A stretch of 64,000 bases of DNA, from assembly GCF_035594125.1 (NCBI RefSeq), contig NC_087181.1, positions 5,653,119 through 5,717,118 on the forward strand. The letters run 5' to 3'. The translations under genes were made by a program, and so were the position numbers. This document shows, one piece after another, positions 31,010 through 44,744 of this stretch (position 1 is its first letter; every line of letters begins with the position of its first letter). Source of the stretch: Scylla paramamosain (taxonomy: Eukaryota > Arthropoda > Malacostraca > Decapoda > Portunidae). The notes under the pieces are model-generated. The model saw nothing but the letters and a program-made list of their open reading frames with translations. It was not told the origin of the DNA and did not search any database.

Positions 31010-31478
31010 ATTATTCTGTTTCTACAAGAAGGTTGTTTTGCATGCGTTTAAGTGATTTAGTATGTAAGAAGCTCAAAAACGTTTAAAAGACATCTTTTTT
31101 GTAAAAGTTGTTTTGTTTTCTCATATAGGTTGTCTTTCATGTTTTTTTTTAACGTTATGTTGCTTAACACGCTGAAAACATTCAAAAGACATGTTTCTGG
31201 AAAATTTGACTCCTTTTCTCATGTAGGCTTTATTGCATGCTTTTTGCCGTTTTGCTACCTAACAATGTGAAATATACTTATTATTCTGTTTCTCCAAGAA
31301 GGTTGTTTTGCATGTGTTTAAGTGATTTAATATGTAAGAACCTCAAAAACGTTTAAAAGACATCTAATTCGTAAAGTTGTTTTCTTTTCCCATATAGGTT
31401 AATTTTCATGTCTTTTTTTTTTTAACGTTATGTTACTTAACACGTTCAAAACATTCAAGACATGTTTCTGGAAAACTG
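31010..31478 (+). repeat. local tandem duplication in the satellite (about 270-bp period)
   Basis: 31,010-31,210 recurs at 31,279-31,478 with few changes. Both copies contain AAGAAGGTTGTTTTGCATG, GTTTAAGTGATTTA and AACGTTATGTT. These are about two monomers plus flank, much more alike than monomers of the same type elsewhere, so this is a younger duplication. Confidence 0.85.
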
Positions 31479-34400
31479 GTGACTTTGGATGCATTTTGGC
31501 GTCTTGGTACCTAATAATGTGAAAACATTCAAAATATACGTTTTTGTTTATTTTATTCTGTTTCTCCATATCCAGTGATATTAATTCGTTTTAGCGTTTT
31601 TTTTTTTTTAGCTGAAAAACTCTCATAATACATATTCTTCGTAATGTCTTTTAGTTTCCTTATGTAGAGTACTTGGCATGCATTTTATAAATTTTTCTAC
31701 ATAATCTGAAAAAAACACAAAATATACGTTTTTTTTTTTTTTTTTGTAAAGATATACTGTTTCTCTATTAAGGTTTTTTTGCATGCTTCTCAGCGTTTTG
31801 GTACATAAGTAACTCAAAAACAATGAAAAGAGACGTTTATGGTAATATAGTTTACTTTTCGTATATACGATGCTTTCCATGTTTTAATCGTTTTGGTGCC
31901 TATATCGCTAATACCTATATCGCTTGATACCTAAAAAAAATAAATAAAAAACTCCCATAGTAGAGTTTTTTTGTAATGACATTTCGTTTCGTAATATAAG
32001 GTACTTTGCATGCATTTTTGCGTTTTTTTCTTTTATTTTTTTTGTACGTAAAAAGATAAAACACTCAAATTAGTTATTTTAGGTAATGTTCTTCTGTTTC
32101 TCCATAAAAGGGTGTTATTGAATGCATTTTAGTGTTTTGGTACGTAAGTACCTCAAAAACACTCAACAGACACTTTTTTTTTTTTTTTCATATGGTGGGT
32201 TTTTCCATGCATTTTGACGTTTTGGTACATAATAATTGGAAAAACACCCAAATACATGTTTTTGGTAATGTTGTTATGTTTCTCGATATAGCGTGTTACT
32301 CATTTGTTGTAACATTTTAGTATCTATGAAGCTCAAAATACATATCTCTTGTAATGTATTTTTTTTTTTATTTACCTTTACATCCATTTTGGTATTTTCT
32401 ATATAACAAACTAAAATACACACAAAATACTTGTTTTTGGTAATGTTGTTCTGTTTCTCGATAAAGGGTCCTTTTAAATGCGTTTAAGCGTTTTGGTAGG
32501 TAAGAAACTGAAAAAAAAAAGTAAAACACTTTTTTGGTAATGTTGGTTTTTATTCTCATATAGGATGATTTCAATGCCTTTTAGCGTTTTGGTGCCTAGT
32601 ATTCATAAAAATGCGCAAAAAATTCGATTTTTGGATTGTCGTTTCGTCTCTATAAAAGTGCTTTTCCATGCATTTATCTCCGTAACAAATTCAAAAACAA
32701 TAAAAAAAACACGTTTTTTGGTAAAGTTATACTGTTTCTCAACAAAGGGCTTTTACATGCTTGTCAGCGTTTTGGTAATACTGTTTTCTTTTCCCTTTTC
32801 CCCTTTTCTCTTCCCTTTTCCCTATGCTTTTTATCGTTTTGGTGTCTACAACGCTCATAAAAACTCTAAAGACACGTTTATCGAAATCTCGTTTCCTTTA
32901 CCCATATAGAGTACTTTGCATGCATTTTCGCGTTTTGATACCTAACTGTAGTATACACTTAAAATACACGTTTTTGGTCATGATATTGTGTTTCACCAAA
33001 TAAAGTGCTATTGATACATTTTATTGTTTTGGTACGTAAGTAGCTCAAAAACACCCGTGATAAACGTTTTTCATAATGTCTTGTCATTTTTCCATATACG
33101 GTACCTTGGATGCATTTTGGCATTTTTGTACGTAACAAGCTCAAAACACTGAAAATAGTTGTTTTTGGTAATGTTACTGTTTCTCCATAAAGGGTGTTTT
33201 TGCATACATTTTAGCTTATCATTATGTGGTGGGCTTTCCAAGCATTTTGGCGTTTTGATACCTAATAATGGAGAAAAAAAAAAACACACAAAATGCACGT
33301 TCTGGTTATGTTGTTCTGCTTTTCAATGTTGAGTGCTATTCATTTGTTTTAGCATTTTTTTTTTTTTACCTAAGAGTCTCAAAAAATCTTTTAATACACG
33401 TTTTCTGTAATGTCTTTTCGTTTCCCCATATAGAGTGGTTTGCATGCATTTTCTCATTTTCTGCGTAACAAGCTCAAACACATTCAAAATGCACTCTTTT
33501 GGTAAAGTTATAATGTTTCTTTATAAAGGGTGTTTTTGCATGTTTTTCAGCGTTTTGGTATATAAAAAGGTTAGAAACACTGAAAAGAGACGTTTTTGGT
33601 AATATTATTTTATTTTCCCATATAAAGTGTTTTCCATGCTTTTATTTTTATCATTGACAAGCCTAGCACGCTCATAAAAATTCAAAATGCAGGTTTTTGG
33701 ACATTTCGTTTCCTTTCCACATATAGGGTTGTTTGCATGCATTTTGTCGTTTTTGGTACCTAACAATGAGAAATACACTCAAAATACATGTTTTTGATAA
33801 TCTGTTTCTCTATACAGAGCGCTATTCTTGCATTTTAGAGATTGGTAACTAAGAAGATCAAAAACGCATTTGGTAATGTTATTTTGTTTCTCCATATAGA
33901 GTGCTATTCGGGCGTTTTAGCGTTTTGTAACCAAAGAAACTAAGAAACTCTCATGATAAACGTTTCTTTTCTGCGTAACTAGCTGAAAAAAAAAAAACTG
34001 AAAATACGTTTTCGGTAAAATTATACTTTTTCTCCATAAAGTGTTTTTTGCAAGCGTTTCAGCGATTTGGCACTTAAGTAGCTCAAAAACACTGAAAGAG
34101 ACCCCATAAAAGGTGTATTCCCATAAAGGGTGCTTTCCACACTATATATATCCTTTTAGTGCCAAGGACGCTCATAAACACTCAAACAAAACGCTTCTTG
34201 AGGTTTCATTTTCTTTCCCCATATAGGGTGCCTGACATGCATTTTGACATTTTGTTACCTAACAATATTAAACACTTAAAATACAAGTGTTTGTATATGT
34301 TATTCCTTTTCTTCATATAGAATGTCGTTGATGCGTTTAAGCGTATTTTTTTTTTTTTACCTAAGAACCTCATAAATGTTCATAATACAAATTTCTCTTA

Positions 34401-35640
34401 AAGACCTTTCCCTTCGCCAAATAGAGTAATTTACATGCATTTTGGCGTTTTTGTACGTAACAACCTCAAAACAATCAAAATCCTTATTTTTAATAATGTC
34501 ATTTTTGTTTCTTCATTGTGGGTGTTTTGCATGCGTTTTAGCGTTTTGAAACGTAAGAAGGTGAAAAAAAAAAACATCTAAAAGTCACGCTCTCTATAAT
34601 GTTGTTTTCTACTTCCATATAGTGATTCGCATGCTTTTAAGCGATGTGGTGCCGACATCCTCAAAACACTGAAAACACACGTTTCTGGTAATGTCGGTTC
34701 GTGTCCCAATATAGGAAAATTTCCATGATTTTTTGGGGTTTGGTACCTCTGTAAAAAAAAGTCAAAATATACGTTTTTCGCAGTTATTCTGTTTCTCAAT
34801 ATATAATGCTATTCATGCGCTTTATCGTTTTTATACGTAAGAAGTTCAAAAATATTCATAATACTTGTTTTGACTAGTGTCTTTTCCATTTTTCATAGCT
34901 TGTAATTTCCATACATCTTTCTCCGTAAGAAGCCCAAAACCTCGAAACCTTTTTTTTTTTTTTTATATCTGTTTCATCTATTAAGGGTGTTTTACATACG
35001 TTTTTCTTTTCATTTTTTCTTTGTACGTAAATGGCTCAAAAGCGCTGAAAAGAGACAATTTGGATAATGATGTTTTCTTTTCTCAAGTAGGGTGCTTTCC
35101 ATCCGTTTTAGTGTTTTGGTGCCTACCACGTTCATAAACACTCAAAAGAGAAGTCTATTGGAAGCGTCGATTCTTTACCCAATATAGGGTGATTTGCATG
35201 CATTATTACGTTTTGTTATCTAACGATGTGAAATGCCTTCAAAACACTCGTTTTTGGTAATGTTGTTCTGATTCTTCATAATATAGTTTTCGAGTTTTAG
35301 TACCTAAAAAGCTCAGAAACACTCAAAATGCTTGTTTTTTGGCAATTGTTTCAACGTAAAGGGTGGTTTGCTTGCGTTTTAGCGTTTTTGTACGTAATTA
35401 GCTCAAAAACACTCAAAAGACATGTTTTTTTTAGTAATGTTCTTTTCTTCCCCATATAGGTTTTTTTTATATTTTTTTTATTTATTTATTATTTTTTTCT
35501 AGCGTTTCGGTGCCTAACACGCACATAAACACCCACAAGAAACGTTTTTTTTTTTTTTTTCATATTGGGTGTTTTCCATGCATTTTGGCGTTATCTCATC
35601 TAACAATGTGAAAAATTCTCAAAATTGACGTTGTTGGTAG

Positions 35641-35810
<170 letters not shown>

Positions 35811-38800
35811 ATTTAGAGTGCTATTTATTCGTTTTAGCCTTTTGGTTCCTAAAAAAAAAAAAAAAAAAAAAAAACACTCATAATAAATGTTTCTTGTAAT
35901 ATTTTCTCGTTTCCCCATATATGGTACTTTACATGCACTTGGTCGTTTTTGTACATAACAAGTACAAAAACACCTAATTTTTTATTTATTTATTTATTTA
36001 TTCATTTATTTATTGGTAGTTATTTTCTCAATAAAGGGTGTTTTCCTTGCGTTTTAGAGTTTTGGTAAGAAATAACATTCAAAAGATACTTTTTCATAAT
36101 GAAGTTTTCTATTCCCATTTACAGCGATTTCCAAGTTTTTTTTTTTTTTTTAGCGTTTTGATTCCTACCATTCTGTAAAACACTCAAAAGACATGCTTCT
36201 AATAATATAATTTCTTTTCCCTTTTTAGGAGGGCTTTCCATGCATTTTGGTGTTTTGATACCTAATAATGTGCAAACACACATATAATACACTTTTTCGT
36301 TAATGTTGTTTTTATTTCTCGAACTGGATTGATATTTATAAGTTTTAGCGCTTTGGCACCTAAGAAGTTCAAAAACAATCTTAATACTCGCTTCTCGTGA
36401 TGTCTTTTTGTTTACCCGTATAGGGTAATTTGAATTCATTTTGGTGTTTATATAGGTAACTAGCTCGAAAATACTCAAAATAAACGTTTTTAGTAAAGTT
36501 ATACTGTTTCTCCATTAAGGTTTTTTTTTGCATTACTTTTTAGCCTTCTGGTACATAAATAGATAAAAATACTAAAACGGGACGTTTTTGTTAATACTGT
36601 TTTGTTTTCTCAAAGAGGGTGCTTTCCATGTTTTTTTTCATCATTTTGGTGCCAAGCTGGCTCGTAAATACATAAAAGATACGTTTTTGGTAATGTCTTT
36701 TGGTTTCCCGATATAGAGGGCTTTTTAAGCATTTTGGCGTTTTGGTACTTATCAATGTGAAATATACACACACACAAGATAAAAAAAAGAACATTTTTAG
36801 TAATGTTCTGTTTCTCGATATGGAGAGCTATTCATGTGTTTTAACGTTTTGGTACCTAAGAAGCACAAAAACACTCATTATGCACGTTTCTTATAATGTC
36901 CTATCGTTTCTTCATATAATATGGTTTGCATATATTTTGGTGTTTTAGTACCTAATGAGCTCAAAGACACTCATAATACAAGTTTTTGATAAATGTTCTT
37001 TTCTTTAAATCACGTTGTTCGTATGCATTTTGTCGTGTTTGTACCTAACAAGGTGAAAAAACATAAAACACACGTTTTTTGGTAATGTTCTGTTTCTCCA
37101 TATTGAGTGCTTTTTCACTTTTTTTTGTGATAAGTTCAAATATTAAGTTAAAAAAGAAAACACTTATTATATATAATCGTTTTTTTTAAGATTTTTTTTT
37201 AGCGTTTTGGTACCTAAAAATGTTAAAAAACACCACTGAAAAGACATTGTGTTCGAATATGAGCTGCTTTCTATGTATTTTCGCGTTTTGATGTCTAAAA
37301 CACTAAAAAAAATAAATAAATAAATAAAAAAAAATAGAAATGACACCTTTCTGGTAATGTTATTTCGTTTCCCCATACGAAGGGCTTGGTATGCATTTTG
37401 GTGCTTTGGTAGCTAACATTGTGAAAAATACTCTAAACACACGTTTTTGGTAATGTTCAATTTCTACTTATAGAGTGGTATTCACGCGTTTTAGCTTTTT
37501 GTTATCTGAGAATATCAAAAACACTTATAATACAAGTTTTCTGTTTATATCGTTTTGTATTATCGTGTATTATGAGAGTTTTTGAGATTCTTACGTGCCA
37601 AAATGCCAAAACGTATTAAAAGCACTTTATATCGAGAATGAAAACAACATTATGAAAAAAAAAAATTGTGTATTTTGAATGTTATTCATGTTATCATATA
37701 TCAAAACACCAAAATGCAAGCAAAGCCTCCTTTATGGGTAAAAGGAAACGACATTACCAGAAACGAGTCTTTTGAGTGTTTTACAACGTGGTAGACAACG
37801 AAACACTTAAAAACATGGAAATCGCCTCATATGGGAATAAAAATCATTACGAAAAAAGTCTTTTCAGTATTTTATTTTTATTTTTTACCTACCAAAACGC
37901 TAAAACTGATGTAAAACACTCTTTATGGAGAAAATACAATAACATTACCCAAAACAAACAAACGTATTATTAGTGTACCAATAACGAGTTAGACACCAAA
38001 ACGCTAAAAAGCATCAAAAGCACCATACGTGGAAAAAGAAAACAATATTACAAAAACATACGTTTACTGAGTGTTTTTCAGCTATTTAATGTTTTTTTTT
38101 TTTTTGAGCTTTGTACGTAAAAAAAAAAAAAAAACGCCAAAATGCATGCAAAGTACCCTGAATGGGAGAACGAGCAAACATTACAAGAAACTTGTATTAT
38201 GAGTGTTTTTCAGCTTCATAGGAACCGAAACGTTAAAACGTATAAATACCACTCTATATGGAGAAAAGAAACATTACCAAAAAGGTGTACTTTGGGATTG
38301 TTTCATATTGTCAGGTGATATAACGCAAAAAGCAACCTATATGGAAAAAAAAGAAGAACATTTCCAGAAACATGTTTTTTTCTTAATGCTTATGATCATG
38401 TTAGGCACAAAAACGCTAAAAAGCATCAAAAGTATCCTATGTGTAAAAAACAAAAAAATCAATATTACTAGGAACGTGTCTTTTGAGTGTTTTTTTTTCA
38501 GCTATTTACGTATCAAAATGCTAAAACGCATACAAAACATCATTTAAGGAGAAACACAATAACTTCATAAAAAAAATAAATAAATAAATAAAAAAAAAAA
38601 ACGTTTTTGAGAGTTTTAAGCTTGTTAGGTATTAAAACAATGAGAACAACATTACCAAAAACGTGTATTTTGTAAGGTAAGAAAAATGGCAAAATGCATG
38701 AAAACTTCTTACAGGGGGTAAGGGAACGAGATAAAAAAAAAAAAAATTCTCTTTTGAGTGTTTATAAGCGCACTAAGGACCAAAACGGTAAAAATCATGG

Positions 38801-39929
38801 AAAGCATCCCGGATGAGAAAAGAAAACCTTTTTCATAATTTTTTCTTTTCAGTGTTTTTGAACTACTTACGTATAAAAAAAACGCGCTCAAAACGCCCTT
38901 AATAAACAGAATAAAAAAAAACAAGGTTTCGAGGTATTTTGAGCATGTTACGTAGAAAAAAAGACAAAATTCATGCCAATGACCAATTATAAGAAAACGA
39001 AAAAACATTAGTTGAAACATGTATTATAATTCTTTTTGAGCTTCTTAGGTACCAACACGATAAAACTCATGAATAGCACTCTATATGGAGAAACAGAATA
39101 ATATTATCAAAAATGTTTTTGATCTTAGGTACGAAAACGCCATAATTTTTAAAAAGAGATAAAGAACAACAATACCAAAAACGTGTATTTTGAGTGTATT
39201 TCACATTGTTAAGTACTAAAACAGTAAACTGCATGCAAAACACCCTATATGAGGAAAGAAAACGAAATTTCCAGAAACGTGTATTTTGAGATATTACAAG
39301 CGTGCTAGGCATCTAAACGATGGAAAACATCCTATATGCGAAAACAAAACAATATTCTAACAAAACAATATTCTAACCTACTTATGTACCAAACCACTAA
39401 AAAACGTGCAAACAAAATTTATGGAGAAACATCATAAATTTTCCTAAAACGTATATTTTGAAAGTAACGTACAAAAATGACAAAATGTATGCAAAGCACT
39501 CTATATGGGAAAACGAAAATAAGAAACGTGTATCATGAGAGCTTTTGAGCTTCTTAGTTACCAAAATAGTAAGACGCATGAATAGCAATTAATATCGAGA
39601 AACATTACCAAAAATTGTAAAAAAAAACGCGTATTTGTGTATTTTCAGATTATCAGGTATCAAAACACCAAAATTCTTGCAAAGAGTAAAGAGTAAAAAC
39701 AAACAACTTAAAAAAAAAAAAGTGTCTTTTGAGTCTTTTGATCTACTTACCAAAACGCTAAAAAATATACAAATCACAATTTACGGAGAAACGGAGTAAC
39801 AATTATTTTTTAATGTTTTTTTTTTCTGTTTGTTACGTATAACAACGCCAAAATGCATCCAAAGTATAAGGGGAAACAAAAAGACATTACGAGAAACGTG
39901 TATTAAGCGTGTTTTTTGAGCTACTTAGA

Positions 39930-40900
39930 TACCTAAACAAAGAAACGCATCAATAGCACTCTATATGGAGAAACACATCATGACCAAAAACGTGTATTTT
40001 GAGTGTATTACACAGTTAGGTATCAAAACCCTAAAATACATGCAAAGGACCCTGTATGGGGAAAGGAAACGAGATTTTCAAAAATGTGTCTTTAGAGTGT
40101 TTATGAACATTCTAGGCACCAAAACGATAAAAAGCCTAGAAATCACCTTATATGGTAAAGAAAAAAACATATTACTAAAAAGTACTTTTTTTAGTTTTAC
40201 ACTGAAAACCATGTAAAAAAAAAAAACCTTCATTGAGAAACATCATAACTTTACCAAAAATCCTTAGGTACCAAAATCCTAAAACGCATTAATAGCACAT
40301 TATATAGAGGAACAACAGCATTACCAAAAACATGTATTATAAGTGTTTTTTTTTTTTTAATAATTAGGTACCAAAACGCCAAAATGCATGAAAAACTCAA
40401 CAGATGGTAAACAAAATTTACAGAAAAATGTTTGTCAGTGTTTTTACAGGTACTTACATACTAAAACGCTAAAATACATAGAAAAAACCCTTTATGGAGA
40501 ATATCATTAACAAAATAAGAATACCTAAAACAGCTATTTTGACTGCTTTTAAGCAGTAAAATACCGTATATGATGAAAAGAAAAGGTATTACGATAAATG
40601 TTTATTATGGTTGTTTTTAACTTTCTTAGGTACGAAATCGATAAAAAGTAACAATAGAAGTTTATATGGAGAAACATATTATCATGACCAAAAACGTGTA
40701 TTATGAGTGTATTTCACAGTTTGGTATCAAAATGTCAAAATACATGCAAAGCACTCTATATGGGGAAAGGAAACGAGATTTTCAGAAACGTATTTTTTTG
40801 AGTGCTTATGTGCGTTTTAGGCAACAAAACAATGAAAAGCACGGGAAACACTGTATATGGGAAAAGAAAGCAATGTTACAAAAAAACGTCACTTTTTAAT
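39930..40900 (-). repeat. tandem duplication with about 700-bp offset
   Basis: 39,952-40,170 and 40,650-40,870 share CATGACCAAAAACGTGTAT, GGGGAAAGGAAACGAGATTT and the following D-type monomer. The intervening stretch is ordinary satellite. Confidence 0.75.
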
Positions 40901-41124
40901 GTTTTTTTTCAGCTATTTATGTACCAAAACTCTGAAACAGTATACCTTTACTAAAAACGAGTATTTTCATTATTTTTGAGAGAGTTACGTAGAAAAATCC
41001 CAAAATGCAATGCATAGTACTCTTCATAAAGAAACGAAAAAGACATTACGAAAAACATGTATCGTGAGAGTTTTTGAGCTTCTTAAGTATCAAAACGCTA
41101 AAACGCATAAATATCGTTGTATAC

Positions 41125-41499
41125 CAGTGGTTCTCAAACTTTTTCATGAGCGACCATATTTGGAACATTTCATTCCTTCACGACCCAGAGTAAAGTAAAG
41201 AGAAAGAAAATGTACAATGATATATACACTTTATTTTGGAAAAAAAAAAAATAGATAATGTGTACAGCATGTGTACAGCAGTCAGAGACACCATTACGTG
41301 GGACTCAGGAGGAGGGAGGTGGGGGAAAGATGAACATACATAACAAAAGTAATTTGTGGTTAAAGAAGAATAATTCAATTAAGTAACTGAAATACACTGA
41401 AACACTAAAAGCATGATAATGTTCCTGTGTCCCTTCGACCCATCAAAATTGATCTCGCGACCCAACTTTGGGTCGCGACCCATAGTTTGAGAACCACTT
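41125..41499. mobile_element. hAT-type MITE, 375 bp, with 8-bp target duplication
   Basis: The left end is CAGTGGTTCTCAAACT and the right end AGTTTGAGAACCACTT, terminal inverted repeats that differ only at the outermost base. TTGTATAC flanks both sides (41,117-41,124 and 41,500-41,507), the 8-bp duplication expected for hAT transposases. The right end carries GGGTCGCGACCC next to the terminal repeat, seen in many CAGTGGTTCTCAAACT-type hAT elements. No transposase frame is present, so it is non-autonomous. Removing one TTGTATAC restores a normal satellite monomer. Confidence 0.93.
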
Positions 41500-41830
41500 T
41501 TGTATACGGAAAAACAAAAAAAAAAAAAAAACGTGTATTTTTAGTAGTTTACAAGTTATTAGGTACCAAAACGCCAAAATTCATTCTTTCTCGGATTGAG
41601 AACATTATCAAAAAACTATATTTTGAGTTTTTTTTTTTGCACATTCTTAGGTACCAAAACGCCAAAATGCAAGGAAAGCACACTCAATTGTGAACTGATA
41701 TTTGGTTTACAGAAATATGACTTTCGAGTGTCCTTTGAAGGCACAAGAACAATAAAAAGCATGGAAAACACTGTATTAGGGAAAACAAAATTACTAAAAC
41801 GTTTTTTGAGAGTTTTTTTAGCTAGTTATG

Positions 41831-42381
41831 TTTTTTTTTTTTTTTTATATGTAGGAAAGACACTGGCCAAGGGCAACAAAAATCTAATACAAAAAAATTC
41901 CCACTGAAATGCCAGTCCCATAAAAGGGCCAAAGCAGTGGTCAAAAATTGGTGGATAAGTGTCTTGAAACCTCTCTCTTGAAGGAATTCAAGTCATAGGA
42001 AGGTGGAAATACAGAAGCAGGCAGGTAGTTCCAGAGTTTACCAGAGAAAGGGATGAATGATTGAGAATACTGGTTAACTCTTGCATTAGAGAGGTGGACA
42101 GAGTAGGGGTGAGAGGAAGAAGAAAGTCTTGTGCAGCGAGGCCGCGGGAGGAGGGGAGGCATGCAGTTAGCAAGATCAGAAGAGCAGTTAGCATGAAAAT
42201 AGCGGTAGAAGACAGCTAGAGATGCAACATTGCGGTGGTGTGAGAGAGAAGCTGAAGACAGTCAGTTAGAGGAGAGGAGTTGATGAGACGAAAAGCTTTT
42301 GATTCCACCCTGTCTAGAAGAGCAGTATGAGTGGAACCCCCCAGACATGTGAAGCATACTCCATACATGGACGGATAAGGC
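41831..42381 (-). mobile_element. 5'-truncated copy of the jockey-like LINE
   Basis: About 550 bp matching the last part of the 15,011-18,287 element on the opposite strand. A T run (41,831-41,846) is the poly-A tail, and the 5' end stops at the equivalent of 17,772 (CCTTATCCGTCC). It is closely similar but carries its own lesions, for example six rather than seven G at the VWGGS codons. It retains the 28 bases lost in the other copy and so reads the C-terminal tail, PFSGKLWNYLPASVFPPS to REVSRHLS, in the frame I take as ancestral. Satellite on its left is minus oriented and on its right plus oriented, with no visible target duplication. Confidence 0.92.
41941..42162 (-). pseudogene. C-terminal LINE protein remnant
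   Basis: A 73-residue frame from [10 protein letters not shown] to HLSTNF and a stop. It is the C-terminal tail of the LINE protein. The upstream frame is broken by a one-base loss near 42,333-42,338 and by small changes near 42,235, so no functional protein is expected. Its main use is as a reference for the frameshift in the longer copy. Confidence 0.85.
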
Positions 42382-42601
42382 TTTCTATTCCGATGTACAT
42401 AACGAGCTCAAATACTTTTTTTTTTTTTTTTTTTTTTAATGTTATTCTTTATAAAGGGTTTTTTTTGCATGCGTTCTATCATGTTGGGTATGTAAGCTCA
42501 AAACACTCAAAAGACACGTTTATCTTAATGCTGTTTTATATCCCGATGTTGGGAGATTTCTATGCCTTTTTGCGTGTTGGATCCTAAAACATTCATAAAC
42601 A

Positions 42602-42632
<31 letters not shown>

Positions 42633-44744
42633 CGTTTCTAGAAATGTTGTTTCTTTTCCCCACATAGGATGCTTTTCATGCATTTTGGCATTTTGGTACC
42701 TAACAATGTAAAAAAAAAAAAAAACTCAAAATACACCTTTTTTTTGGGGGGGTAATGATCTATTTCTCCATATAGGGAGCTACTAAACTGTTTTTTTTTC
42801 CGTTTTCCTACCTAAGAAGCTCAAAAACAGTCATTATACACGTTTCTCATAATCTATCGTTTCCCCATTAAAGGAGGTGTCCATGCACTCACAATAAACG
42901 TTTTTGGTCTTTTCTTTTTTTTTTTTAATCTTTTTAAGTAAACTCCGTTTCCTTATATTGAGTTAAAAAAATATTAGCGTTTTGCAACCTATCTGAAAAA
43001 AAAATAAAAAAATAAACGTTTATTGTTTGTTTATTGTTTTGTTTTTCATTATATAGTCCTGTTTACGCGTTATTGCGTTTTGACACCTTAGAAGCTCAAA
43101 AACACTCATTCTACACGTTTCAGGATGCTTTGCATGCATTTTGGTGTTTCGATACGTAACAAAGTGAAAAAAACACTGAAAATAAACGCTTTGAGTAATG
43201 TTGCACTGTTTCTCTATATAGAGTGCTATTCACGCGTTTTAAAGTTTTAGTATCTAAAAATCTGAAAAACACATAATACACGTTTCTTGTAATGTCTTTT
43301 CCTTTCCCCACATAGGGTGCTTTGAATATATTTTAGCGTTTTGTTAAACAACAATGTAAAAAGCACCCAAAACAGAAGTTTTTGGTAATGTTATTCTGTT
43401 TCTCTATATAAAGTGCTATTCATGCGTATTAGCGTTTTGGTACTAAAGCTCAGAAACACTTATAATACACGTTTCTTGTAATATCTTTTCATTTCCGAAA
43501 TAACGTACTTTACATGAATTTTGTCATTTTTTGTAACAAGCATAAATCATTAAAAAATACACGCTTTTGGTGATATTATTTTGTTTCTCCACGAACGGTG
43601 TTTTGCATGCCTTTTAACGTTTTGGTACGTAATAAATTCTGAAACACAAAACACTCAAAAGACGCATTTTTCGTAACTTTGTTTTGTATTCCAATGTTTT
43701 ATATGTATTTTATCGTTTTTTGTGCCTAAGACTTTCAAAAACACTGAAAAGACACTTATCTGATAATGTTGATTCGTTTTCCCATACGAAGTTCATTACA
43801 TACATTTTTGCTTTCGGTATCTAACATTGTGAAAAATAATAAAAACACACGTTTTTAGTAATATTATTAAGTTTCTGTATATAGAGTGCTATTCACGCGT
43901 TTTAGCATTTTGTTACCTAAGAAGGTCAAAAACAGTTACAATACACTTTTCCGTTGATAAAGATTTGTTTCACGATATGAAGTACTTTGCATTTTTTCCT
44001 ATTTTTTGTTGTTAACAAGATTAAGAACACTCAAAATACACATTTTTGGTAATGTTATACTGTTTCTCCACAAAGGATGTTTTCCATGCGTCTTAGCGAT
44101 AAGGTACATAAAGATAAAAAACACTTAAATGACACGCTTTTGAAATGTTTTTGTGTTCCAGTATGCTTTCCATGCATTTTATTGGTTCGGTGCGTAACAG
44201 ACTAAAAAACTATTTTGGAGCTTTGGGACCTAACATTATGAAAAATACTCAAAAAAAACGTTTTTGGTAATGTTTTGTTCCTCCATATAGCGAGATATTG
44301 ACGCATTTTAGGGATTTGGTATTTAAGAAGCTCAAGACACCTTTCTGGTAATATCCTTTCGTTTACCCATATAGTAAGCTTTCCATGAATTTGGCGTTTT
44401 GGTACGTAACATTATAAAAAAAATAAATAAATAAATAAATAAATAAATAAAAATTGACATTTTTAGTAATTTTGTTCTGTTTCTCTGTTTTAGAGTGCTC
44501 TTCAAGCGTTTTATCGTTTTTGTACCTAAGAAGCTCAGAAACACTTGTAATATCGTTGTGATATCGTAATATCGTTTCGTATATAAAAACCTCAAACACT
44601 GAAAAATATACGTCTTTGGTAAAATAAATCAATTTCTCCATGAATGGTGCTTGCATGGATTTTTTCGTTTTCGTACGTAAGAAGCCGAAAAACACTCAAA
44701 AACACGTTTTTTTTTTAAAGACTCATATTGGAGGCTTTACATGC
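42382..44744 (+). repeat. satellite array, block 11 (plus)
   Basis: Plus orientation begins directly after the 5' end of the truncated LINE. From about 42,950 the block is a direct copy of 23,450-25,330. Homopolymer runs have grown here, for example A runs at 42,604-42,632 and T runs at 42,418-42,437. Confidence 0.9.
42950..44710 (+). repeat. direct segmental duplication, copy 2
   Basis: Copy of 23,450-25,330 with the same monomer losses. It carries an AAAT tract (about 44,414-44,451) where copy 1 does not. With 50,120-50,616 it gives three copies of the 24,790-25,330 segment, two direct and one inverted. Confidence 0.85.

Larger units (their letters stand above)
37561..41830 (-). repeat. 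satellite array, block 10 (minus)
   Basis: Minus-orientation monomers, interrupted at 41,125-41,499 by a hAT-type MITE and ended by a truncated LINE at 41,831. It includes a tandem segmental duplication (39,930-40,220 and 40,640-40,900). Confidence 0.9.
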
